A stretch of DNA of 64,000 nucleotides from PoT sp049331405 (GTDB lineage Bacteria; Planctomycetota; Planctomycetia; Isosphaerales; Isosphaeraceae): contig NZ_CP186274.1 in assembly GCF_049331405.1 (NCBI RefSeq), positions 992,001-1,056,000 on the forward strand, written 5' to 3'. The notes under the pieces are model-generated. The model did not search any database, was not told the DNA's origin, and worked only from the letters and a program-made list of their open reading frames with translations. Positions within the stretch are counted from its first letter, which is position 1, and each line of letters starts with the position of its first letter. Below, in pieces: positions 56,940 to 64,000 of this stretch. A program made the position numbers and the translations under genes.

Positions 56940-57221
56940 TCACCGCGGGACGAGTGACCCGAGGATCATCAGCACGAGCAAAACCACGACGATTGCGACG
57001 GCCCAGCTCTTATTCCAGGGGTGACGCTCCTCGCGTTCCGACTCGTGGTAGAAGTCCTGGGCCTCCCCCTGGAAGTGGACCCGGCACTCGGGGCAACGGG
57101 TGCTCGTGCCGGGGATCATCGCGCCGCAGCGGGCGCACTTGACGAGTTCATCCTCGTCCGGCCTCTCGCGGTCGTCCCTCGGCTTCTGGTGCTCGCTGAA
57201 CTTGAAGATGTGATCCGACAT
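56940..57221 (-). CDS. Zinc-ribbon protein with a C-terminal membrane anchor
   Basis: The 93-residue protein has a zinc ribbon with CARCG and CPEC (about residues 29-48) and a single C-terminal hydrophobic helix (AVAIVVVLLVLMILGSLV). The ribbon would face the cytoplasm. Similar small proteins are common in planctomycetes; function unknown. The start at 57221 begins the good coding region. Confidence 0.72.
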   Translation of the reverse strand: MSDHIFKFSEHQKPRDDRERPDEDELVKCARCGAMIPGTSTRCPECRVHFQGEAQDFYHESEREERHPWNKSWAVAIVVVLLVLMILGSLVPR

Positions 57222-57305
57222 CGTAGGACCGGACGCCTCCCGTCGCCGCATTCGAGGGCCTCGACGCAACCCCCGCGAGCGGCGAAGAAGAGTTGGACTC
57301 GGGGA

Positions 57306-57593
57306 TCAGCGAGCCTTCGACTTTTCCAGGGCTTTGCGTCGCGCCTGCTTCACCGATTGCCAGGCGGAGAGGATCCCGAGTCCGATCGCCAACACCGGGA
57401 CTGCCAGGAACACCGGCCGCGGGACCGACTTGATCAGATCCCCCAATAAGACTGGGGAGAAGCCGGCAACCAGGATGACCCCGAAGGTGACGAAGAGGCC
57501 CGAGATCACCGCCATGATGTAATCCGAGACCGGGACCCTGACCGGGGCCGGCGTGGTTTCGTCCGTGAGTTCTGCCTTGGGCGCTTCGTACAT
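57306..57593 (-). CDS. Small two-helix membrane protein
   Basis: The 95-residue protein has an N-terminal polar segment, two hydrophobic stretches (about residues 25-50 and 62-80) and a basic Lys/Arg tail. No family recognised. The start at 57593 is preferred because upstream residues look non-coding. Confidence 0.6.
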   Translation of the reverse strand: MYEAPKAELTDETTPAPVRVPVSDYIMAVISGLFVTFGVILVAGFSPVLLGDLIKSVPRPVFLAVPVLAIGLGILSAWQSVKQARRKALEKSKAR

Positions 57594-57683
57594 GGCGATT
57601 CCTTGCAATCCATTGGCTAAATATCTGCTCGACGCCGGGTCAAAATAGCATAAGTGCCGCGATCGATTCATCCTCGATTCCCC

Positions 57684-58012
57684 TTATCCGCCCTTGAGGA
57701 TCTCGCGGGCGGCGGCCCGCCAGTGTTCCTCGATCCAACGCTCGCCGATGGGGGCACGCGTCGGTAGCTGCAGCCGCCCAGCTCGAATTCGACCGCCATC
57801 CAGTGCGATCGAGTGCCGTTGCTGCTGTGGGTGAGCACCGGGCAGGGCTGGGGGAACGCGACGAGGGCCTTCGCGACCATCACGCCGTCTCCGGGGTCGT
57901 TCGTCTCGCCCGGCTGCGGGTCGAGGTCGTAATCCAGGGAAATTAGGCAAGGTTCGGGGAGATGAGATTTGCAGGTCTCGCCACATGCTATGCGCGTCTT
58001 TCCAGACGACCA
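57684..58012 (-). pseudogene. Decayed cyclic-phosphate-processing receiver-like (cPPRec) gene
   Basis: Pieces of one short protein are spread over two frames. GLRLVVWKDAHSMWRDLQ in one frame is followed by the characteristic ISLDYDLD and HSSN blocks in a second frame, then a return to the first frame with PTRAPIGERWIEEHWRA. At least two frameshifts are needed (near 57970 and near 57775). The N-terminal conserved start of the family is not found. The blocks match cyclic-phosphate-processing receiver domains of planctomycete and phage genomes. A sequencing error cannot be excluded, but two shifts plus a missing start suggest decay. Confidence 0.7.
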
Positions 58013-58024
58013 GTCGCAGGCCAC

Positions 58025-58670
58025 GGTCGATCGATCGGCGCGCGGCCGGCTGTCAGGAAAGACCGAAGGGGGGTCGGGGTTTCCCTTGCGTCTTTTTCTC
58101 GTTCTTCCGAATAGACGGATTCTGTCCGGAGCACCACACTATAATAATAAAAACCGAGGTGGCACATAAAATCTCTCAAGAATCGAGCATTTGCAAAAAA
58201 CAGAGACATGTTGGCGGGATGATATTGTATGAACGATTGAGGGCTCGACGGAGGCATTTCCCCCTCCGCCATGTCGGCTCATGTTCGGAATATCCTGCAG
58301 AAGGGTCATTGAGGGAGGTCGCCACGCCAGCTCTCGGGGCTGGTGCGATCGGGCTTGTCGCGCGAGTTCCCTGCGAGGGTCGGCAGTATCATCGCCCGGC
58401 GCACCGCGATCGCAACGCGTGACTCGCGTTCCGGATGACTCGGTGGCGACGATCCCTCGCGCCGATCGCCAGTCGCCACGGTGTCGGGGAGGCCGTCCTC
58501 GCCCTCTCCGACTTGGTGAGATCCGGGTTTTTGAAACGGACGATCCGGGCGAATCCCGCCCCTTTAACGTCGTCTTGCTCGCGGATCTCCTGCCGAGCCC
58601 GAGATGTTTGTCCCAGCCGGCTCCACCCGCCATTGCGATCTCAATCATTGATGAGGAAGAGAATTTGACG
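58025..58670. other. Gene-free region before the KGG protein
   Basis: About 650 nt without a supported gene. It contains an AT-rich stretch (58130-58225) with TAATAATAATA and a run of A; this is the likely promoter region of the stress protein downstream, but no clear -35/-10 pair was fixed. Confidence 0.5.
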
Positions 58671-59144
58671 ATGCCCGAGAAGCGCAAGCGTGGTTTCGCC
58701 TCGATGGATCCCGATCTCCAGCGGCAAATATCCAGCCATGGGGGCCGGGCGGCCCATGAGCGAAAGACCGCGCACGAGTTCAACCCCGAAGAAGCCGCCG
58801 AGGCGGGCCGACGCGGCGGTAACTCCGTGAGCCGGAACCGTCAGTATATGGCCGAGATCGGGCGCAAAGGGGGACTCGCCGCCCGCCGAGCGAAAGCCGC
58901 CACGACGTCCCAGCCCGAAACCGAGCCCGCCGAACCTCAACCCGCCTCCGAGTCGCAGCCGACGAGCCTCATGGAGATCGAGTCACCAGCCCCCGAGCCG
59001 GAGTCGCCGAGTCCCGCCGCCGACGAAGTTGTCTGGCCCCGGTCCACCTCCGGGCCGGAGTTATTGAGCCTGGAGGACGCTGGGCCGACTGTTCTCCTCG
59101 AGGACGAATCGAGCGTCTTCGCGAATCCAGAGGGCTTCAAATAG
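58671..59144 (+). CDS. KGG-repeat (general stress, Con-10-like) protein with an acidic tail
   Basis: The 157-residue protein has KGG-type repeats of the stress-protein family (HGGRAAHE, RRGGNSVS, RKGGLAARRA) within residues 1-68 and a long Pro/Glu/Ser-rich acidic tail. Such proteins are hydrophilic, DNA- or stress-related and often controlled by stress sigma factors. The start follows GAGGAAGAG. Bases 59145-59477 hold no gene. Confidence 0.82.
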   Translation: MPEKRKRGFASMDPDLQRQISSHGGRAAHERKTAHEFNPEEAAEAGRRGGNSVSRNRQYMAEIGRKGGLAARRAKAATTSQPETEPAEPQPASESQPTSLMEIESPAPEPESPSPAADEVVWPRSTSGPELLSLEDAGPTVLLEDESSVFANPEGFK

Positions 59145-59477
59145 ACTGGAGGCATGTCCCGAACTCCAGGGCTCACCCATCAAGGCCGGAGGTCCGAACC
59201 TCTCTCCATTCGCCAGTTCGAATAGCTTCGATCGATCCGCGACAGCCGTCGGCTCGGCCCCGACGGGGCATCGCTCATGGCCCCTTGCAGGCCCGCGACT
59301 CGTCGGAATCATTCCGACGACAGGAAGGTTTCTCGTCACCCCAGATCTGTTCACGCCATAGGGGCGAGCCACCGAATTCGGCGTGGAATTGACAGGCCCG
59401 ACGGCGTTGGGCAGAATCAACGACGGCGAGTGTTTAACTTTTCTTGATCGCGGTCGTCCCCACCCCGAGGCGATACC

Positions 59478-62400
59478 ATGAAGGGCGGTCTCCCGCTATT
59501 CTTCGCCCTGGCGATCCTCCAGACTTCGGTCGCGGTCGGATTCGACAATCCCGCCGAGACCTTCTTCGAGCAGAAGATCCGCCCGATCCTGGCGACCGCC
59601 TGCTACAAGTGCCACGGCGACAAGAAGCAGGAGTCCGGCCTGCGTGTCGACGCCCGCGCGGGCTTGATGCAAGGGGGCGATGCCGGCCCGGCGATCGTCC
59701 CCGGCAACCCGGGCGAGAGCCTGCTCATCCAGGCCGTCGCCCACAAGGGCGAGTTCGCCATGCCCCCCGGCCGCAAGCTCTCGCAGGAGCAGATCGGCGA
59801 CCTCGAACGCTGGGTTGAGCAGGGGGCCCAATGGCCCTCCTCCGACAAGCCCGTCGCGATTCGCTCGGGCGAGATCACCGACGAGGACAAACAATTCTGG
59901 TCGTTCCAGCCGGTCGAGGCGGTGCCGCCTCCCGACGTGGACGACCCGACGCATTGGGGACGCAACGAGGTTGACGCCTTCATCCTCGACCGGCTCCAAC
60001 CCGCGAAGCTGAAGCCCGCCCCCCCCGCCGATCGCCGGGCCCTGATCCGCCGCGCGACGTTCGACCTCACCGGCCTCCCGCCGACGCCTCAGGAAGTGGA
60101 CGCGTTCCTCAAGGATCCCGCGCCCGACGCCTTCGAGCGGGTCGTCGAGCGGCTCCTGGCCTCGCCCCGGTATGGCGAGCGCTGGGGGAGGCACTGGCTG
60201 GACGTCGTCCGGTATGCCGACACCGCCGGCGAGACGGCCGATTACCCGGTCCCCGAGGCCTACCTCTATCGCGACTACGTGATCCGGGCCTTCAACAACG
60301 ACAAGCCCTACGACCAGTTCGTGCGCGAGCAGGTCGCCGGGGACTTGCTCGGGGCCGAGGCCCCGCCCGAACGCTTCGCCGACATGGTGACGGCGACGGG
60401 GTTCATCGCCATCTCGCGCCGGTTCGGCTTCGACCCCGAGAACTATCATCACCTGACGATCCAGGACTCGATCGACACGCTCGGCCAGTCGGTCCTGGGC
60501 CTCAGCCTGGGCTGCGCCCGCTGCCACAATCACAAGTTCGACCCGGTGATGGCGGGGGACTATTACGCCCTCTTCGGCATCTTCGAAAGCACGCGCTACG
60601 CCTTCCCCGGCTCGGAGGAGAAGAAGCGGCCCCGCGACTTCGTGCCGCTGATCCCCCCCGCCGAGGCCCAGGCGAAAGACCGGGCGTACACAGCGACCCT
60701 CGACCGGCTCAAGGCCGATATCAAGGCGCTTGACGCCCGCAAGGCCGAGGTCGACTCGCAACTCCTGCCGCTCGTCGGCCTCGACGGCTCGTTCGAGGCC
60801 CAGGCCCTGGGCTCAGGGCCGGGGTCCCCGTGGATGTTCCTCGACGGGGCGAGGGTCGCGGCGACCGCGCAGAGCCCTTACGCGAACGCCTCCGGGGCCG
60901 GCACTCGCGGCGTCTCCCTGCCGAACAACTCGGCCAACAACGCCTTCGGGCAATTGCTCCCGATCAATCGCAGGCCGGCGACGCATGGCGTCGTCCACGT
61001 CAACCTCGACTTCCGGGTCGTGGACGCGGCGAACGGAGGGCAGGGGGCTTATCGGTTCTATATGGGGCATGGCCCCGGGGTCTCCGCGGCCGTCGAACTC
61101 TTCTTCAACGCCGGCCAGTTCTTCGCCCGATCCGGAGACGCGGTCGAGCCGATCCGGGAGGTCAAGCCGGGGACCTGGTATCAGGTCCAGCTCGCCGTCG
61201 ACCTCGACGCCCGCACGTATTCGGGCACCGTGGGTGTCCCCGGCGATCTGACGACGTTCTCGGGCAAGGCCCTCGCCTCCAACTGGGACGGGAACCTCGA
61301 CTACACGTTCGTCGACGGCTACGGCCACCTCGGCGGCAACAAGCCCGCGAGCGAGGTCGACAACCTCATCATCCAGGACGAGCCGCTCGCCGCCCTGGGC
61401 TCTCCCTCGGCGCCCGCGGCCACGAGCGACCCCGGCCAGGCCGAGCGTCTGACGAAGATCGCCGCCCTGCGATCGAGCCTCGACGCGATCTCGGCCGAGC
61501 GTATGGAGAAGGATCAGGCCCGCGCCACGCTCGAGCGTACGGGGCCTTACCCGATGGCCTACGGCGTCGCCGAGGGCACCCCCCACGACGCCCGGATCCA
61601 GAAGCGGGGCGAGCCGACGACCCCCGGCGACGAGGTCCCTCGCCGCTTCCTCCAGATCCTCGGCGGCGACAAAGTCCCGCCCAACTCGGGGAGCGGCCGG
61701 CTCGCCCTGGCGGAATGGCTCACCCGCCCGTCGAACCCGCTGACCGCACGCGTCATGGTCAACCGGATCTGGCAGCACCACTTCGGCAAGGGGCTCGTGG
61801 CGACCGAGAACGACTTCGGCCGTCGCGGCCAGAAGCCGACGCACCCGGCGCTGCTCGACTACCTCGCGGGCCGGTTCATGGTCGAGGGCTGGTCGGTCAA
61901 GTCGATCCATCGTCGGATCATGCTCTCGAGCACGTATCAGCAGTCGAGCGAGGCGGAGCCGTCGGCCGAGACGCCCGATCCGACCAATGACCTGCTCGCT
62001 CGGTTCTCCAGGCGTCGGCTCGACGCGGAGGAGATCCGCGACGCCATGCTCTTCGTCGCCGGCACGCTCGAAACCGGCTCGGGGGGCCGCCACCCGTTCC
62101 CGCCGGTCGAGACCTGGGCGTTCAGCCAGCACGGGCCATTCAACGCGGTCTATGACACGCGGCGGCGGTCCGTCTTCTTGATGACGCAGCGGATCAAGCG
62201 GCACCCGTACCTCGCCCTCTTCGACGGCCCCGACCCGAACGCGACGACCGCCAGGCGCTCGGCGACGACGGTCCCCACGCAGGCCCTCTTCTTCATGAAC
62301 GACCCCTTCGTTCACGAACAGGCGACCGCCTTCGCTCAACGCGTGCTCGACTCGGGCCGCGACGAGACGGCGAAGGTGGGCGAGGCCTTCGAGCGTGCTT

Positions 62401-62570
62401 TGGGCCGACCCCCTTCGGCCGACGAGTCGTCGGAGTCGCTCGCGTTCCTGGCGGCGGTCCGCGAGGATCTTGAGCCCTCGGAAAAAGACCCGGCCGGGCG
62501 AGAGCTTCGGGCCTGGTCCGCGCTCGCCCGCACCCTGCTCGTGCGCAACGAATTCCTGTTCGTGGATTGA
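59478..62570 (+). CDS. PSCyt1-DUF1549-LamG-like-DUF1553 planctomycete cytochrome protein
   Basis: The 1030-residue protein has a signal peptide (about residues 1-20), a PSCyt1 domain with CYKCHG (about residue 42), DUF1549 (about 165-385), a beta-sandwich insert (about 430-640) and DUF1553 (about 745-1000). It parallels the gene at 35001 but is clearly divergent in the insert, so it is a paralogue and not a recent copy. The DUF1501 gene follows after 26 nt. Confidence 0.92.
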   Translation: MKGGLPLFFALAILQTSVAVGFDNPAETFFEQKIRPILATACYKCHGDKKQESGLRVDARAGLMQGGDAGPAIVPGNPGESLLIQAVAHKGEFAMPPGRKLSQEQIGDLERWVEQGAQWPSSDKPVAIRSGEITDEDKQFWSFQPVEAVPPPDVDDPTHWGRNEVDAFILDRLQPAKLKPAPPADRRALIRRATFDLTGLPPTPQEVDAFLKDPAPDAFERVVERLLASPRYGERWGRHWLDVVRYADTAGETADYPVPEAYLYRDYVIRAFNNDKPYDQFVREQVAGDLLGAEAPPERFADMVTATGFIAISRRFGFDPENYHHLTIQDSIDTLGQSVLGLSLGCARCHNHKFDPVMAGDYYALFGIFESTRYAFPGSEEKKRPRDFVPLIPPAEAQAKDRAYTATLDRLKADIKALDARKAEVDSQLLPLVGLDGSFEAQALGSGPGSPWMFLDGARVAATAQSPYANASGAGTRGVSLPNNSANNAFGQLLPINRRPATHGVVHVNLDFRVVDAANGGQGAYRFYMGHGPGVSAAVELFFNAGQFFARSGDAVEPIREVKPGTWYQVQLAVDLDARTYSGTVGVPGDLTTFSGKALASNWDGNLDYTFVDGYGHLGGNKPASEVDNLIIQDEPLAALGSPSAPAATSDPGQAERLTKIAALRSSLDAISAERMEKDQARATLERTGPYPMAYGVAEGTPHDARIQKRGEPTTPGDEVPRRFLQILGGDKVPPNSGSGRLALAEWLTRPSNPLTARVMVNRIWQHHFGKGLVATENDFGRRGQKPTHPALLDYLAGRFMVEGWSVKSIHRRIMLSSTYQQSSEAEPSAETPDPTNDLLARFSRRRLDAEEIRDAMLFVAGTLETGSGGRHPFPPVETWAFSQHGPFNAVYDTRRRSVFLMTQRIKRHPYLALFDGPDPNATTARRSATTVPTQALFFMNDPFVHEQATAFAQRVLDSGRDETAKVGEAFERALGRPPSADESSESLAFLAAVREDLEPSEKDPAGRELRAWSALARTLLVRNEFLFVD

Positions 62571-62596
62571 TCGAACGAGAGATGAGGAACCCTCCC

Positions 62597-64000
62597 ATGA
62601 CCACCGGCCCGCTCACCCGCCGAGAGCTGCTCGCGCGTGCGTCCGGAGGCTTCGGCGCCATCGCCCTGGCCGGCCTGCTCGCCGAGGAAGGGCAGGCCTT
62701 CGGCCCCGAGGCCGCGGCCGATCCCCTGGCGGATCGCCCCCCGCACTTCGAGGCCCGCGCCAAGCGCGTGATCTTCCTCTACATGACCGGCGGGGTTTCC
62801 CACATCGATTCGTTCGACCCGAAGCCGAAGCTCTTCGCCGGCCACGGCAAGTCGATCACCGTCGATAACTGGCAGGGCAAGAAAGGCTCATTCCAGCGTT
62901 TCATGAAGCGGCCGAACTGGGAGTTCCGCCCGGGGGGCCGCTGCGGGACCGAGATCAGCGACCTCTTCCCCTTCGTCCGCGAGAAGGCCGACGACCTCTG
63001 CGTGATCCGCTCGATGTCGTCCGACCACACGAACCACTACGAGGGGACGCTCGGCATGCACACCGGGTCGTTCACCTTCGCCCGCCCGAGCCTGGGCGCC
63101 TGGGTGAGCTACGGCCTCGGGACCTTGAACCGCAACCTGCCCTCGTTCGTCGTGATCGCGCCCGCGGCCCCTTATGCGGGGGCGCAGACCTGGGCGTCCG
63201 ACTTCCTCCCGGGCTGCCACCAGGGGACGCACGTACTCCCCGGCCCGACGCCGATCCCCAACATCGCCCCCCGGATCGCCAGCGAGCGGCTCCAGAGGCG
63301 CGAGCTCGAGTTCCTCGCCAAAGCCGACCGCCGCCATCGCGAAGCCCGGCCGGGGGAGGCCGCGCTCGACGCCCGCATCAAGTCCTTCGAGACCGCCTTC
63401 GGCATGCAGAGCGAGGCCCCGCACGCCTTCGACCTCGCGGGCGAGACCGACGCCACGCTCGACCTCTACGGCCTCCAGCGCGGCCAGAACACCGGCTTCG
63501 GCTGGCAGTGCCTCGTCGCCCGCCGCCTGGCCGAGCGGGGCGTCCGGTTCATCGAGCTGATCGACACCGGCTCGTCGGGCAACTGGGATTCGCACGGCAA
63601 CATGCAGGACCACGCAGGGCTCGCCCGCAACGTCGACCGCCCCATCGCCGGGCTCCTCGCCGACCTCAAGCAGCGCGGGATGCTCGACGACACGCTCGTC
63701 GTCTGGACGACCGAGTTCGGCCGGACCCCCTACCACGAGCAGGCCGGCCACGCCGGGCGCGAGCACCATCACCAGGCCTTCTCCTCCTGGCTCGCCGGCG
63801 CCGGCGTCCGCGGCGGCATCGTCCACGGCTCGACCGACGACTACGGCGTCGCCGTCGCCGAGGATCGCGTCCACGTCCACGACTTCCACGCCACGATCCT
63901 CCACCTCCTGGGCCTCGACCACGAGCGCCTGACCTATCGCCACGCCGGCCGCGATTATCGCCTCACCGACGTGGAAGGGAACGTCGTCAAGCCGATCCTG
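62597..64000 (+). CDS. DUF1501 protein (runs off the right edge)
   Basis: At least 468 residues are visible. There is a twin-arginine-like start (TRRELLARASGGFG), the block FLYMTGGVSHIDSFDPKP, GVRFIELIDTG and VVWTTEFGRTPYHE, the DUF1501 order. The frame is open to the last base (..VKPIL), so only a few C-terminal residues are probably missing. It follows the PSCyt gene by 26 nt and is almost certainly co-transcribed with it. Confidence 0.92.
   Translation, partial: MTTGPLTRRELLARASGGFGAIALAGLLAEEGQAFGPEAAADPLADRPPHFEARAKRVIFLYMTGGVSHIDSFDPKPKLFAGHGKSITVDNWQGKKGSFQRFMKRPNWEFRPGGRCGTEISDLFPFVREKADDLCVIRSMSSDHTNHYEGTLGMHTGSFTFARPSLGAWVSYGLGTLNRNLPSFVVIAPAAPYAGAQTWASDFLPGCHQGTHVLPGPTPIPNIAPRIASERLQRRELEFLAKADRRHREARPGEAALDARIKSFETAFGMQSEAPHAFDLAGETDATLDLYGLQRGQNTGFGWQCLVARRLAERGVRFIELIDTGSSGNWDSHGNMQDHAGLARNVDRPIAGLLADLKQRGMLDDTLVVWTTEFGRTPYHEQAGHAGREHHHQAFSSWLAGAGVRGGIVHGSTDDYGVAVAEDRVHVHDFHATILHLLGLDHERLTYRHAGRDYRLTDVEGNVVKPIL

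Overview
The window is high-GC bacterial DNA from a planctomycete, probably of the Isosphaeraceae/Gemmataceae type. The evidence is the right-hand 43 kb. It carries two pairs of PSCyt1/DUF1549/DUF1553 cytochrome proteins with DUF1501 partners, a DUF1559 prepilin-like protein, DUF1080 and sulfatase genes, Gfo/Idh/MocA and ThuA proteins, and giant PVC-type haem-binding fusions. These families are typical of Planctomycetes. No rRNA operon, complete tRNA or CRISPR array was found.

Region 1 (1 to about 20,990) is an integrated mobile element, most likely the early/replication half of a temperate phage, phage-plasmid or integrated plasmid; its left end is not in the window. Almost all genes run rightwards, often with ATGA-type stop/start overlaps, and a tyrosine recombinase faces them at the right end (19505-20770, minus). 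The order is: TerB-like protein, small membrane protein, a sigma factor, small winged-helix proteins, a SpoVG protein with an inserted zinc ribbon, a divergent small regulator, an intein-containing UvrD-type helicase, an HNH endonuclease, an SSB-like protein, a mini zinc ribbon, and a primase-helicase. Then come a candidate origin (6 iterons in an inverted repeat plus AT-rich DNA), a Rad50-like ATPase, a Dam methylase, DUF4326, a sliding-clamp-like protein with a zinc finger, a papain-like protein, two PD-(D/E)XK nucleases, a MazG-like protein and a HTH protein. No capsid, tail or lysis genes are visible. Three consecutive replication proteins share an N-terminal peptide NDPWxMxV, and the primase-helicase has a DPWLMSV copy inside. 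I regard this as the most interesting signal of the window.

Region 2 (about 20,990-34,980) is host chromosome: a small remnant ORF and terminators, a 1446-residue ThuA/discoidin/propeller/HEAT/cytochrome protein, a double-thioredoxin protein, a broken gene, and a two-gene signalling operon. That operon pairs a 1655-residue hybrid histidine kinase, with an ethylene-receptor-like membrane domain, with a response-regulator diguanylate cyclase. A gene-free stretch of 1.25 kb follows.

Region 3 (35,000-64,000) is host catabolic and secretory content: PSCyt/DUF1501 pairs at both ends, a duplicated membrane protein, DUF1080 hydrolase, sulfatase, DUF1559 prepilin with a lipoprotein, a choloylglycine-hydrolase-like enzyme, an oxidoreductase, an amidohydrolase with an alpha/beta hydrolase, a 1330-residue TIM barrel-cytochrome-propeller-cupredoxin fusion, a GH99-like protein, small membrane proteins, a decayed receiver-like gene and a KGG-repeat stress protein. 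The last DUF1501 gene runs off the right edge. Intrinsic-terminator hairpins separate most units.
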